A DNA stretch of 64,000 nt from an uncultured Collinsella sp. (GTDB lineage Bacteria > Actinomycetota > Coriobacteriia > Coriobacteriales > Coriobacteriaceae): positions 15,818 to 79,817 of the forward strand of contig UQTW01000008.1 of NCBI GenBank assembly GCA_900544115.1. Direction: 5' to 3'. Every line of letters starts with the position of its first letter. Position 1 is the first letter of the stretch. The position numbers and the translations under genes were made by a program. The notes beneath the pieces are model-generated. The model was not told the origin of the DNA. It made no database searches and was given only the letters and a program-made list of their open reading frames with translations. Of this stretch, positions 17,419 to 27,153 are shown piece by piece.

Positions 17419-17590
17419 GGGAAACTATGTCCCAGTATTTCGGATCAGAACGGGGCACGGTTTCCCCCAGGACCTCCTTGCGGAAACTGCATCCCACTCT
17501 GAGCGCCCATTCCGGGACACAGCTTCCCAACGGCCCCCGTTTCGGAAACCACATCCCGTTCCGAGCCTTCAAAGCGGGACGCGGCTTCCC
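17419..17590. repeat. Tandem repeat, three units of about 62 bp, each with dyad symmetry
   Basis: Three related units start at 17419, 17482 and 17544 (spacing 63 and 62 bp). Each begins GGAAAC, then ATCCC or GTCCC, and ends CGGG(A/C)AC...(T/C)TTCCC about 47 bp later. Each unit can therefore fold back on itself (GGGAA...TTCCC outside, TCCC...GGGA inside). The 15-bp spacers differ. The array fills the space between the SDR hairpin and the antiporter stop at 17605. No open frame is kept across it. Confidence 0.7.
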
Positions 17591-17604
17591 CGAGAAAGTA
17601 TCGA

Positions 17605-19167
17605 CTACTTACCGTCGTCGTCTTCGGCTTCTTCGCGCGCATAGAGCTCCAGCATGCGGCGGCGGTATTCGCGCACAGCGAGCTTGGCGCGCTCAAGGCG
17701 GCGGCGCTCACGCGGAGTCAGCTCGGACGGGTCGACCTCGTCTCCATAGGTCTTATCGGCAAGCAGGTGTGCCGCGTCCACGATGCGGGCATCGATGTGG
17801 CCGCTCGCCGCCTCGGCGGAAAGACGCTCGGCAATCGTATCGAGCGTAGGCAGGCCCTCGAATACGCGACCATGGCCATGCGAGGTCAGCAGCTCGTGCT
17901 CGCGCGCGAGCAAGCTCGCTAGGTCGTGGTGGGCGCGCAAGATGTCGAGCGCATCGGATGGATGCTCGGCAACCTCTGCCACGGCGGCGACCGGTGCGGC
18001 ATCCACCACGCGGTAGAAGAGCTGCGCGAGCAATGGCATCAAGAACACCGTGATGGCACCGGCGGCAACCATGACCGACGCAATATCTTGCGACAGTGCG
18101 CCCGCGTTGACGGCAACGCTCGTAACGGCAACGATGATCGGCAGCGCCGTGGTGCAGTACAGGGCCACGGTAATGCGACCATACGCCGACACATCGCGCG
18201 TCGCAGGACAAATGCTCATGGAAATAAGAATGGGCACGGCACGAATAATCAACAACGCCACGATAAAGCCCACGAGCAGACCCGGGCGCGACGCCACGGC
18301 CGTCAGATCGATCTTTGCGCCCGATACGGTAAAGAACACCGGAATCAAAAAACCGTAGGCCAGACCGTCGAGCTTGGTCTCGAGCGTATGGTTGCCCTCG
18401 GGGATGATATAGCGCAGGACAAAGCCGGCGGCAAAAGAACCCAACACGATGTCGAGATCAAAGACAGCCGAGAATGCCACGAGCGTGACCAGGATGAGCA
18501 CCGTCAGGCGCACGAAGGTCTGCGACGTGGTATCGGCGCGCTCCTCAACAAATGCAAAGAAGCGGCTGCCGACGCGCTTGGAGCGGCTCGGGACCACGGC
18601 CAGCAACACGCAAACCACCGCAAACAAGCCAAGGATAACGAGCGTTTGGATGCCAGTGCGGGCAGACAACAGCACCGACATGGCGAGCACGGGACCGAGC
18701 TCGCCCCAAGTGCCATACGCGAGAATCGAGTCGCCCACGCGCGTGCCGGTGAGCGAGCGCTCACGCATGATGGGCACAAGCGTACCGAGCGCCGTCGAAG
18801 TGAGGGCAAGCGTCACGGCGATACCGTCGAAATGACTGACTGAGAACCACGGGGTAAAGCGCACGGCAAGCCAGGCGATACAAAATGTGACGACCCACGT
18901 CGCCAAGCCGTAGCGCCCCTCGACGCCCGTGATGCTCTTGGGGTCGATCTCAAAGCCGGCAAGCAGGAACAAAAAGGCCAGGCCCAGCTCGGACACAAGC
19001 GAGACCTCAGCATCCACATGGATGACGCCGAGCATATGGGGTCCCAGTACCGCGCCGAGCACGAGCAAAAAGACCGTCTCGGGAACGGGTTTTCCGGGAA
19101 TCGCCGAGGCGATAAAAGGACTCGCAAAGGCCACGAGTGCGATGATGGCGAGCGAAACGAATGCCAT
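17605..19167 (-). CDS. Cation:proton antiporter (Na+/H+ exchanger family)
   Basis: A 520-residue membrane protein. Residues 1-385 carry about twelve hydrophobic segments of the PF00999 fold, including LGLAFLFLLAGFEIDPKSI and the antiporter helix VLGSFAAGFVLRYIIPEG. The last 120 residues are hydrophilic and charged, ending in ERRRLERAKLAVREYRRRMLELYAREEAEDDDGK. No TrkA-N nucleotide-binding domain is evident, so the tail may act as a simple regulatory or assembly region. It would exchange Na+ or K+ for protons in pH or osmotic balance; ion choice cannot be read from sequence. GAGAAAGG precedes the ATG at 19167. It is divergent from purL. Confidence 0.85.
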   Translation of the reverse strand: MAFVSLAIIALVAFASPFIASAIPGKPVPETVFLLVLGAVLGPHMLGVIHVDAEVSLVSELGLAFLFLLAGFEIDPKSITGVEGRYGLATWVVTFCIAWLAVRFTPWFSVSHFDGIAVTLALTSTALGTLVPIMRERSLTGTRVGDSILAYGTWGELGPVLAMSVLLSARTGIQTLVILGLFAVVCVLLAVVPSRSKRVGSRFFAFVEERADTTSQTFVRLTVLILVTLVAFSAVFDLDIVLGSFAAGFVLRYIIPEGNHTLETKLDGLAYGFLIPVFFTVSGAKIDLTAVASRPGLLVGFIVALLIIRAVPILISMSICPATRDVSAYGRITVALYCTTALPIIVAVTSVAVNAGALSQDIASVMVAAGAITVFLMPLLAQLFYRVVDAAPVAAVAEVAEHPSDALDILRAHHDLASLLAREHELLTSHGHGRVFEGLPTLDTIAERLSAEAASGHIDARIVDAAHLLADKTYGDEVDPSELTPRERRRLERAKLAVREYRRRMLELYAREEAEDDDGK

Positions 19168-19351
19168 GTGATGCCTTTCTCTTGTTTGCGCTTCACTGTA
19201 GCACCCTCGCCGTCCTCAACGCGCCGCGAGCTGTCGTATCATAGTGAGGTTTACAAACATGTGGCTCAAGGCGACCGCAGGGCAGACCCCGCAAACCGAC
19301 CGCTGCCGCATACCGTACCGTACGCCCAACCGATCAGGAAGGCAGGAACCA

Positions 19352-22300
19352 ATGGTCTCTCGTATCTACGTGGAGAAGAAACCCGGGTTCGACGTCGAGG
19401 CTCAGCAGCTCAAGGGCGAGCTGACCGAAATTCTCGGCATCAAGGGCATCGAGGCCCTGAGGATTATCAACCGCTACGACGTCGAGGGCATCGACAAGGA
19501 GCTTTTCCGGTCCTGCGTGCCGACCGTCTTTAGCGAGCCCCAGGTCGATGTGACCTACGACGAGCTCCCCGCAAGCGATGGCGCCGTCTTTGCCGTCGAA
19601 TTCCTGCCTGGCCAGTTTGACCAGCGCGCCGACTCCGCCAGCGAGTGCGTGCAGCTCATCAGCCAGGGCGAGCGCCCCGCCGTGCGCTCCGCCAAGGTCT
19701 ATATGATCTCGGGCGCTCTGGACGAGGCCGCCATTGATGCCATCAAGCACTACGTGGTGAACCCCGTCGAGGCGCGCATCGCCTCGCTCGACCTGCCCGA
19801 GACGCTGTACATGGAGACCCCCGAGCCCCAGCCCGTCGAGGTGCTCGACGGTTTCCGCGAGCTCGACGAAGCCGGCCTTGCCGCCTTTATTTCCGAGCGC
19901 GGCCTTGCCATGGACGAGGCGGACATCGCCTTCTGCCAGCAGTACTTCCGCGATGAGGATCGCGACCCCACCATCACCGAGATCCGCGTGATCGACACCT
20001 ACTGGTCCGATCACTGCCGCCACACCACCTTCGGCACCGTCCTGGACGACGTGACGATCGACGACGCCGTGGTGCAGCAGGCCTTCGACCGCTACATGGA
20101 GATGCGCCACGAACTCGGTCGCGACACCAAGCCCGTCTGCCTCATGGACATGGGCACCATCGGCGCCAAGTACCTCAAGAAGACCGGCGTCATGACCGAT
20201 GTCGACGAGTCCGAGGAGATCAACGCCTGCACCGTCAAGGTGAAGGTCGATGTCGACGGCGAGGACCAGGACTGGCTGTTCCTCTTTAAGAACGAGACCC
20301 ACAACCACCCGACCGAGATCGAGCCCTTCGGCGGTGCCGCCACCTGCGTGGGCGGTGCCATCCGCGACCCGCTGTCGGGCCGCAGCTACGTGTACCAGGC
20401 CATGCGTGTCACCGGCGCCGGCGACCCCACCGTCCCCGTGTCCGAGACGCTCGAGGGCAAGCTGCCGCAGCGTAAGCTCGTGACCACTGCTGCCGCCGGC
20501 TACTCCAGCTACGGCAACCAGATCGGCCTTGCCACCGGTCAGGTCAACGAACTCTATCACCCCGGCTACGTCGCCAAGCGCATGGAGGTCGGCGCCGTCG
20601 TGGGCGCTACCCCGGCAAACCACGTGCGTCGCGAGTGCCCCGCCCCCACCGACAAGATCATCCTGTTGGGCGGCCGCACCGGCCGTGACGGCATCGGCGG
20701 TGCCACCGGCTCCTCCAAGACCCAGAACACCGAGTCCATCGAGACATCGGGCGCCGAGGTCCAGAAGGGCAACGCCCCGGTCGAGCGCAAGCTGCAGCGC
20801 CTGTTCCGCCGCGGCGATGCCTGCCGTCTGATCAAGCGCTGCAACGACTTTGGCGCCGGCGGTGTCTCGGTCGCCGTAGGCGAGCTTGCCGACGGCCTGT
20901 ATGTCGACCTTGATACCGTGACCAAGAAGTACGACGGTCTTGACGGCACCGAGCTCGCCATCTCTGAATCCCAGGAACGCATGGCCTGCGCCGTCGCCGA
21001 CGGTGACGTCGAGGAGTTCATGGGCTACGCCGCCGAGGAGAACCTCGAGGCGACCGTTATCGCCGAGGTTACCGCCGAGCCGCGCATGCGCATGGCCTGG
21101 AACGGCGTCGCCATCGTCGATCTGTCCCGCGAGTTCCTCAACTCCAACGGTGCGCCCAAGCACCAGGTCGCCCACGTCTGCGCCCGCAGTGTGTGGCAGC
21201 CCAGCTGGGCCGGTACCACGCTCGCCGAGCGCATGACCTCGCTCGTCACCGACCTCAACGTCGCTTCCAACAAGGGCCTTTCCGAGCGCTTCGACTCCAC
21301 CATCGGCGCCGCGACCGTGCTCATGCCCTTTGGCGGCAAGACGCAGCTCACCCCAAGCTCGGCCATGGTCGCCAAGTTCCCCGTGGACGGCGAGACCACC
21401 ACGGCGAGCGCCATGGCATGGGGCTTCAACCCCTATCTGATGGAGGCCGACCAGTTTGCGGGCGCCTACCTGTCCGTGGTCGAGTCCATCGCCAAGCTCG
21501 TTGCCGCCGGCTTTGAGCACAAGCGCACCTACCTCTCCTTCCAGGAGTACTTCGAGCGCCTGCGCACCGAGGCCGAGCGCTGGGGCAAGCCCATGGCTGC
21601 CGTCCTGGGTGCCCTTATGGCCCAGGTCGACCTGGGTGCCGGCGCCATCGGCGGCAAGGACTCCATGAGCGGTTCGTTTGAGGACGAGGCCGGCGAGCTC
21701 AACGTTCCGCCGACCCTGATCAGCTTCGCCGTCGCCGTGGGCAAGGCCGCCCGCGCCGTCTCGCCCGAGTTCAAGGGCCTCACGCACCGCGTCGTCCGCA
21801 TCGCCCCCGCCACCTATGGCGAGGACTACCGCCCCGATGCTCAGCAGCTGCTCGCCGCGTTTGACGCCGTCGAGGCGCTCACTGCTACCGGCAACGCCCT
21901 GGCCATCTCCACGCCCGGCTACGGCTGCGGCGCCGAGAGCCTCTTTAAGATGTGCGTCGGTAACCAGATCGGTATCGAGCTTGCCGAGGATGTAGACGTG
22001 GAGAGCCTCTTCACCCCGCTCTACGGCAGCTTTATTGTCGAGCTCGCCGAGGATGCCGAGCTGCCCGAGGTCGCCGACGGCGTTGTCGTCGAGCCCCTGG
22101 GCACCACCGTCGAGGGCTATGTCATCGACACCGGTTCCGAAGTCATCGAGCTCTCCGAGCTCCAGGAGGCCTGGGAGAGCGGCATCGAGGGCGTCTTCAC
22201 CTACCGCAGCGCCGGCGAGACCCCCGAGGTCGAGACCATCGACTTCCGCGCCAAGGATATCCACGTGTACGGCGGCGCCAAGATCGCCCGCCCGCGCGTG

Positions 22301-23098
22301 ATCATCCCCGTGTTCCCCGGCAACAACTGCGAGTACGACAGCGCCCGCGCCTTCCGTGCCGCCGGTGCCGAGGCCGACACCTTCGTGATCAACAACCTCA
22401 CGCCCGAGGCCGTCGCCGAGAGCACCCACGAGCTTGCCCGCCGCATCCGTGCAAGCCAGATCGTTATGATCCCCGGCGGCTTCTCGGGCGGCGACGAGCC
22501 CGACGGCTCTGCCAAGTTCATCACGGCGTTCTTCCGCGCTCCCGAGGTCACCGAGGCAGTCCGCGACCTGCTCAAGGCCCGCGATGGCCTGATGCTGGGC
22601 ATCTGCAACGGCTTCCAGGCCCTGATCAAGCTCGGCCTGGTGCCCTACGGCGACATCGTCGACGCCACGCCCGATGCGCCCACGTTGACGTTCAACACCA
22701 TCGGTCGCCACCAGAGCCGTCTGGTGCGCACCCGCATCTCGTCCAACTTGTCCCCGTGGCTGTCGCAGTGCAGCCTGGACGACCCCTACACCGTCGCCAT
22801 CAGCCACGGCGAGGGCCGCTTTGTCGCCAATGACGAAGTGCTCGCCCAGCTGATCGCCAACGGCCAGGTCGCCACGCAGTACGTGGGCGAGAACGGCAAG
22901 CCCAGCATGGATCTCTCCGTCAACCCCAACGGCTCCGCACTCGCCATCGAGGGCATCACGAGCCCCGACGGCCGCGTCCTGGGCAAGATGGGCCATGCCG
23001 AGCGTCGCGGCGACAACCTGTACCGCAACGTGCCCGAGCATGTCCCCGGCGATAAGTTCATGCCGATCTTTGAGAGCGGCGTGGCCTACTTCGCTTAA
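19352..23098 (+). CDS. purL: Phosphoribosylformylglycinamidine synthase, single-chain PurL
   Basis: A 1248-residue enzyme that converts FGAR, glutamine and ATP to FGAM in purine synthesis. From the N-terminus: a PurS-like start (SRIYVEKKPGFDVEAQQLKGELTEILG), the linker and FGAM active region with DTYWSDHCRHTTFGT, ATP and metal loops FKNETHNHPTEIEPFGGAATCVGG, a second AIRS-like half, and a glutamine amidotransferase domain from about residue 985 (FPGNNCEYDSARAFRAAG, with nucleophile GICNGFQ and HGEGRF). This is the long single-chain type seen in Firmicutes, unlike the split PurSQL of most Actinobacteria. The ATG at 19352 has AGGAAGGCAGGAA upstream. A longer frame from 19244 adds 36 residues without family likeness. 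A terminator follows. Confidence 0.95.
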   Translation: MVSRIYVEKKPGFDVEAQQLKGELTEILGIKGIEALRIINRYDVEGIDKELFRSCVPTVFSEPQVDVTYDELPASDGAVFAVEFLPGQFDQRADSASECVQLISQGERPAVRSAKVYMISGALDEAAIDAIKHYVVNPVEARIASLDLPETLYMETPEPQPVEVLDGFRELDEAGLAAFISERGLAMDEADIAFCQQYFRDEDRDPTITEIRVIDTYWSDHCRHTTFGTVLDDVTIDDAVVQQAFDRYMEMRHELGRDTKPVCLMDMGTIGAKYLKKTGVMTDVDESEEINACTVKVKVDVDGEDQDWLFLFKNETHNHPTEIEPFGGAATCVGGAIRDPLSGRSYVYQAMRVTGAGDPTVPVSETLEGKLPQRKLVTTAAAGYSSYGNQIGLATGQVNELYHPGYVAKRMEVGAVVGATPANHVRRECPAPTDKIILLGGRTGRDGIGGATGSSKTQNTESIETSGAEVQKGNAPVERKLQRLFRRGDACRLIKRCNDFGAGGVSVAVGELADGLYVDLDTVTKKYDGLDGTELAISESQERMACAVADGDVEEFMGYAAEENLEATVIAEVTAEPRMRMAWNGVAIVDLSREFLNSNGAPKHQVAHVCARSVWQPSWAGTTLAERMTSLVTDLNVASNKGLSERFDSTIGAATVLMPFGGKTQLTPSSAMVAKFPVDGETTTASAMAWGFNPYLMEADQFAGAYLSVVESIAKLVAAGFEHKRTYLSFQEYFERLRTEAERWGKPMAAVLGALMAQVDLGAGAIGGKDSMSGSFEDEAGELNVPPTLISFAVAVGKAARAVSPEFKGLTHRVVRIAPATYGEDYRPDAQQLLAAFDAVEALTATGNALAISTPGYGCGAESLFKMCVGNQIGIELAEDVDVESLFTPLYGSFIVELAEDAELPEVADGVVVEPLGTTVEGYVIDTGSEVIELSELQEAWESGIEGVFTYRSAGETPEVETIDFRAKDIHVYGGAKIARPRVIIPVFPGNNCEYDSARAFRAAGAEADTFVINNLTPEAVAESTHELARRIRASQIVMIPGGFSGGDEPDGSAKFITAFFRAPEVTEAVRDLLKARDGLMLGICNGFQALIKLGLVPYGDIVDATPDAPTLTFNTIGRHQSRLVRTRISSNLSPWLSQCSLDDPYTVAISHGEGRFVANDEVLAQLIANGQVATQYVGENGKPSMDLSVNPNGSALAIEGITSPDGRVLGKMGHAERRGDNLYRNVPEHVPGDKFMPIFESGVAYFA

Positions 23099-23135
23099 AC
23101 CTTTCCCATCGGGTACAATCCCTTCGGGTAACAAC

Positions 23136-23171
23136 ACCCGCCACCGACACATCCGGTGGCGGGTTCTTTTT
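23136..23171 (+). terminator. Rho-independent terminator of purL
   Basis: ACCCGCCACCG (23136-23146) and CGGTGGCGGGT (23154-23164) form a perfect 11-bp stem followed by TCTTTTTT. It lies about 40 bp past the purL stop and just before the ribosome site of the next gene. Confidence 0.95.
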
Positions 23172-23197
23172 TGCTTCGCGCATGCAGGAAGGACATC

Positions 23198-24133
23198 ATG
23201 GAAAGCCGCAAGCCGTATCTCGCCACCCTGCCCGGACTCATCCTGGGCTGTCTTGTTTGCTGTGCACTCTGGGGATCGGCCTTTCCCTGCATCAAGATCG
23301 GCTACGCACTCTTTGGTATCCCGGCGCACGATAGTGCCTCGCAGCTGCTCTTTGCGGGCTTGCGCTTCACGCTTGCCGGCGCCCTGGTTATCGTTGGGAT
23401 GAGTGCGGCCCAACGCCGCCCCCTCATTCCGCAGGCTCGCGACATCAAGCCCATCTTTGTCTTGTCGCTCTTCCAGACTATCGGGCAGTACTTCTTTTTC
23501 TATCTGGGCCTCTCGCGCGCCAGCGCCATGTCGAGCTCCATCATCGAGGCCAGCGCCAACTTCCTCGCAATCCTCTTTGCCGCCCTGGCATTTCACACCG
23601 AGAAGCTCAATACGGCCAAGGTGCTTGGCTGTGCGCTGGGCTTTGCCGGCGTCGCGCTCGTCAACCTCTCGGGCGCAGATGGCACCTTTGGCTTCAGGCT
23701 CGATGGCGAGGGCTTTATCCTAGCCTCCACTGTCGCGGGTGCTCTTTCGACCTGCCTGATCGGCATCTTCTCGCGCAAGCACGACGGCGTCTTGCTTGCC
23801 GGGTGGCAGTTCTTGGTCGGCGGCCTGGTCCTCACCGCCATCGGCTTTTTGATGGGTGGCGCGCTCTCCCCCACGGCGATTGTCCCCGCCATCGTGCTCA
23901 TCATCTACATGGCGCTTATCTCCGCGGTCGCCTACTCGCTGTGGTCGCGCCTGCTTGCTGTCAACCCCGTCAGCCGCGTCTCGGTCTTTGGGTTTATGAA
24001 CCCGGTCTTTGGCGTACTGCTGAGCGCACTGCTGCTTGGCGAGGGCGCCGGCACGAGCCCCGTTACCGTCATCGTTGCCCTGCTCTTGGTCTGCAGCGGC
24101 ATCATCATCGTCAACAAACCCAAAAAAGCCTAG
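23198..24133 (+). CDS. EamA-family (DMT superfamily) transporter
   Basis: A 311-residue protein with about ten hydrophobic segments in two EamA repeats. The first repeat has CCALWGSAFPCIKIGYALFG and the second SAVAYSLWSRLLAVNPVSRVSVFGFMNPVFGVLLSALLLGE, both typical of drug/metabolite exporters. The substrate cannot be told. The ATG at 23198 has GGAAGG 5 bp upstream. Downstream is a 190-bp gap with a strong hairpin shared with the convergent GGDEF gene. Confidence 0.87.
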   Translation: MESRKPYLATLPGLILGCLVCCALWGSAFPCIKIGYALFGIPAHDSASQLLFAGLRFTLAGALVIVGMSAAQRRPLIPQARDIKPIFVLSLFQTIGQYFFFYLGLSRASAMSSSIIEASANFLAILFAALAFHTEKLNTAKVLGCALGFAGVALVNLSGADGTFGFRLDGEGFILASTVAGALSTCLIGIFSRKHDGVLLAGWQFLVGGLVLTAIGFLMGGALSPTAIVPAIVLIIYMALISAVAYSLWSRLLAVNPVSRVSVFGFMNPVFGVLLSALLLGEGAGTSPVTVIVALLLVCSGIIIVNKPKKA

Positions 24134-24280
24134 AGAGCTCACCTTTTTAGGGAGAGCCTTCACACATTTTAGCTTAATGGAATGCACTGGTTCTCGTTGA
24201 TTTCGCACCGAGTCGCGGCGGCAGACGCCCGTCTTGCCGCACCGCGCCTGGGCATTATGACCGGTGGCCCCCACAAACGC

Positions 24281-24322
24281 AAAAGGGGCGCACGACCATC
24301 GCAACGGTCGTGTGCCCCTTTT
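24281..24322. terminator. Bidirectional terminator between EamA and GGDEF genes
   Basis: AAAAGGGGCGCACGACC (24281-24297) and GGTCGTGTGCCCCTTTT (24306-24322) form a 17-bp stem with one G-T pair. T-runs flank both sides, so it can end both convergent transcripts. It lies right at the GGDEF gene stop. Confidence 0.93.
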
Positions 24323-24323
24323 C

Positions 24324-25475
24324 CTAGCGTATCTGAACGCCGGCTTTCTTCTTCTCGCGCTTTACGCGGTAGAGCTCCGCGTCGGCAGCACGAAGCAAGT
24401 CTTGCCAGGTATCGACGCCATCACCAACCCGTGCGTAGCCGATGGACATCCGCAACAGATACGAAACCTCGGCGCGCGCGAGCTCATCGTTGATTGTCGC
24501 GCACAGATGCATGATATCCTGTTCCGCCACTGCCTTTTGGAGCACCACGAACTCATCGCCACCATAACGTGCGATAAAGCCGCCAGACGCCGAGCAGACT
24601 TCTTTGAGCGCAGCGGATATGACCTGAAGAGCGTGGTCGCCCTCCACATGCCCATAGCGATCGTTAATCTGCTTAAAGCCGTCGGCGTCCATCATAAGCA
24701 GATATACATCTTCGGCCTGATCCACATTTGAGAAGAGCGACAGCATATAGGTCTCAAAACGGTTGCGATTGTTAAGTCCAGTCAACGGGTCGGTCGAGAT
24801 GAGCTGCTCCTGGTAGATGATGTAGAGCAGCAACATGCTAATCATTATGCCGACACAAAGGCCGGGCACCGAGTATACGACCTGAAAGGTACCGCCCACC
24901 AGGGCCGGAATGGCGAAAAATGCCAAGGTTCGATAGATGGCCTTCGTCTGCAGGCTCTCGACCCTGTGAGATTGCACAAATGCATGCAGGGACGTATGTA
25001 TAACGTAACAGTAGCTGACGATGGGCTGGATCATATAGGCAAAGCCGCGACGATACACGCCCTGCGAATCGATATAGAACAGGGCGTGCGTCCAGTAACT
25101 GGTAAACGCCAGCACGACCACCAGAGCCGTAGGCAACGCTACAAGCACCACCCTATAGCGCGAGGTCAAAAGGCGAGAACCCTGCACCGTCTCGGAATAG
25201 ATAAACCAAATGAGACACGCGATAGCAAAGAGCGAAAACGAAACCGCGTTGGAAATCCAGTTGGCAGCAATGCCCAACGTGCCGTCCACACCGTCCGAAA
25301 GCGTCCAGATCATATCGAATAATATGTACGCGGCAGAGGTGTAGCCAAGCATGCTAAACAATAGCTGCTGGGTGCTCGAGAACAAGGAGCGACGACTTCG
25401 CACGGCAAGCCCGATAAGAACAATCATGCATAGCACGAATATCTCAATCTTGAGTGCCTTAACCACTAGCGCCAT
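24324..25475 (-). CDS. Membrane-bound GGDEF diguanylate cyclase
   Basis: A 383-residue protein with seven or eight hydrophobic segments in residues 1-220 and a GGDEF domain from about 225 (STDPLTGLNNRNRFETYM). The active-site loop RYGGDEF is intact, and DADGFKQINDRYGHVEGDHAL supplies the metal-binding aspartate. The protein should make cyclic di-GMP from GTP at the inner membrane. No RxxD inhibitory site is seen five residues before GGDEF. The start is uncertain: ATG 25475 has GAAGGG directly against it, a GTG at 25466 is better spaced from that same site, and a TTG at 25508 is possible. The N-terminal membrane region matches no sensor family I recognise. Confidence 0.87.
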   Translation of the reverse strand: MALVVKALKIEIFVLCMIVLIGLAVRSRRSLFSSTQQLLFSMLGYTSAAYILFDMIWTLSDGVDGTLGIAANWISNAVSFSLFAIACLIWFIYSETVQGSRLLTSRYRVVLVALPTALVVVLAFTSYWTHALFYIDSQGVYRRGFAYMIQPIVSYCYVIHTSLHAFVQSHRVESLQTKAIYRTLAFFAIPALVGGTFQVVYSVPGLCVGIMISMLLLYIIYQEQLISTDPLTGLNNRNRFETYMLSLFSNVDQAEDVYLLMMDADGFKQINDRYGHVEGDHALQVISAALKEVCSASGGFIARYGGDEFVVLQKAVAEQDIMHLCATINDELARAEVSYLLRMSIGYARVGDGVDTWQDLLRAADAELYRVKREKKKAGVQIR

Positions 25476-25529
25476 CCCTTCAATACCCAAGTGGTCAGAA
25501 TCGCCCAATTCGAATCAGGGCAATAAACA

Positions 25530-25607
25530 CCCCTTTACTCCGCAGGGGTAAAGGGGATAATAGCAGAGCGCCCGAACATCACTGCAAAACAGTTTCTGTT
25601 CGGGCGC
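25530..25607. terminator. Two hairpins between GGDEF and kdgT genes
   Basis: CCCCTTTAC (25530-25538) pairs with GTAAAGGGG (25548-25556), and GCGCCCGAAC (25568-25577) pairs perfectly with GTTCGGGCGC (25598-25607). The second lies 50 bp beyond the kdgT stop on the minus strand and is the likely terminator of that gene, although it has a 20-base loop. The first lies in the GGDEF gene leader. Confidence 0.6.
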
Positions 25608-25656
25608 CCATACGGCGCGAATTGCACACGCCGGCATCATTGATGGGTATCGATTG

Positions 25657-26679
25657 CTACTCGCCATCGATGTCAGTCGCGACGGCCTCCTCTATGGCCT
25701 CGACACCGACAGGCGACAGATCCTCCTTGCCTTGGCAGAACTTCTTGTCGACCCAGCCAGTCAGAATCGGAGCCATGATCGCCGTGATGATAACGGCGGT
25801 GGCGATCTGCGCATACGCGGTGGGCGCAAGCTCGGCATAGCGCGGCGCGACCTCAGCAAGAGCAACCGGCGTGGTCATAGCCGTGCCGGCGATGGTGGAG
25901 CAAGCAACGGCGGCCTTGCCGTTGCCGCCGCACAAGCGCTCGAAGGCAAAGGTGATGGGGCCAACGATAAAGAGGGTGATGAGGCCCAGAAGGATGCCCG
26001 AGATGCCGCCGGTGATGAAGCTCGAAAGACTCATGGACGCACCGAGCTGAAATCCGATGACGGCAATCGCGGGATTGGCACCGGGAACCAGCAGGTTCTT
26101 GATAAACGGGAACAGGTTGCCCAGAACCATGCCAATAACGAGTGGCAAGATGGAGCCGATAATGGTGCCAATGGGAATGTTGGCGAGGCCGGAAACACCG
26201 AGGATGATCATCGTGACGGCGGGGCCAGCCGTAAAGAACAGGATACCGACGGCGCCCTGCTCGGACTCATCGCCGAACTCGCCCATGACGCCCGTATAGA
26301 GCGCCATGTTGCAAAACGTGATGCCGCCGATGATAGACACGGAGCTCAGACCCAGGAAGTTGTCGTTAAAGAAATATGCCACGCCCAAGCCGAGAGCCGC
26401 TGCGACGACCAGCTTGGGGATCAGCACGACGATACCGGTCTTGATGGCACCCGGCGTGGACTTAAAGCTGATGCCGGCGCCCACAAACAGCAGGATCGCG
26501 GCGACGATGGTATTGGAGCCACCGCGGCAGGCAGCCGTAAAGAAGCCGCCGATCTCAAAAACCTGCGGGCAGAAGGTGTTGAGCAAAAGACCGACGATCA
26601 TCGGATAGATCATGATGTCGCCCGGGATGCGCGGGACCTTGAATTTCTTTTGCTCGCTGGCGGTCGCTTCCTGTGCCAT
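25657..26679 (-). CDS. kdgT: 2-keto-3-deoxygluconate permease family transporter
   Basis: A 340-residue membrane protein with about ten hydrophobic segments. RIPGDIMIYPMIVGLLLNTFCPQVFEIGGFFTAACRGGSNTIVAAILLFVGAGI and KTGIVVLIPKLVVAAALG are characteristic of KdgT (PF03812), which imports 2-keto-3-deoxygluconate from pectin or uronic acid breakdown with protons. No kdg catabolic genes are in the window, so the substrate is inferred from family only. The ATG at 26679 has GGGGG 5 bp upstream; a reading from 26709 adds ten residues without support. Confidence 0.85.
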   Translation of the reverse strand: MAQEATASEQKKFKVPRIPGDIMIYPMIVGLLLNTFCPQVFEIGGFFTAACRGGSNTIVAAILLFVGAGISFKSTPGAIKTGIVVLIPKLVVAAALGLGVAYFFNDNFLGLSSVSIIGGITFCNMALYTGVMGEFGDESEQGAVGILFFTAGPAVTMIILGVSGLANIPIGTIIGSILPLVIGMVLGNLFPFIKNLLVPGANPAIAVIGFQLGASMSLSSFITGGISGILLGLITLFIVGPITFAFERLCGGNGKAAVACSTIAGTAMTTPVALAEVAPRYAELAPTAYAQIATAVIITAIMAPILTGWVDKKFCQGKEDLSPVGVEAIEEAVATDIDGE

Positions 26680-26829
26680 GAAACCCCCATTTCCGCTGAC
26701 GGGATACAAAAGCCCACGTCACGCTTTGCTACAGTAAAGTTTGACCATGGTACCAGAAGAAATAGACCAGCTCGGTGAAAAATCCGACGAGTTGGGATGG
26801 AACGAGATTCGGCGCCCGCGACGCCACCC

Positions 26830-27153
26830 CTATATAAGGCTCAAGACAATATAGAGTACGATGCCCGAGACGCAGCACCACAGCATCGATTTTGTCTTGA
26901 CCGCCACGACCACGACGCCGGCGGCCGCAATCCAGGGAACCAAGGCAGGCCAGAGTCCCGCGTCGAACGCGCCGGGGCTCACCAAGTCGTTGGCGACCAG
27001 CGCGGCAAAGGCGGCGGGCGGGATATAGCCCAGGGCCTCGGTAATGCGGGGCGACAGGGTCCGCCCGCGCAAGGCGAACGCCGGCGCGATGCGAAAGAAC
27101 GCGATAGCAGCCCACGACGACAGCCACAGAACCAAGAACTCGTTAACGGGCAT
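26830..27153 (-). CDS. azlD: AzlD-family branched-chain amino acid export subunit
   Basis: A 107-residue protein with three or four hydrophobic segments. The family pattern is visible in the FALRGRTLSPRITEALGYIPPAAFAALVANDL segment, which matches the AzlD middle region. AzlD works with AzlC to export branched-chain amino acids or analogues. The ATG at 27153 overlaps the azlC stop by 11 bp, so the two are translationally coupled. A longer open reading through azlC on another frame is a shadow. Confidence 0.87.
   Translation of the reverse strand: MPVNEFLVLWLSSWAAIAFFRIAPAFALRGRTLSPRITEALGYIPPAAFAALVANDLVSPGAFDAGLWPALVPWIAAAGVVVVAVKTKSMLWCCVSGIVLYIVLSLI

Noticed and set aside
19334..23596. A 1420-codon open frame on the strand opposite purL
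   Set aside because: It is an antisense shadow. purL on the plus strand has all FGAM synthase motifs, and the antisense translation is low-complexity (G, A, D, L, H) with no family sequence, as expected from GC-biased third positions.
24134..24280. A possible small gene between the EamA and GGDEF genes
   Set aside because: The short frames here lack ribosome sites and run into the terminator.
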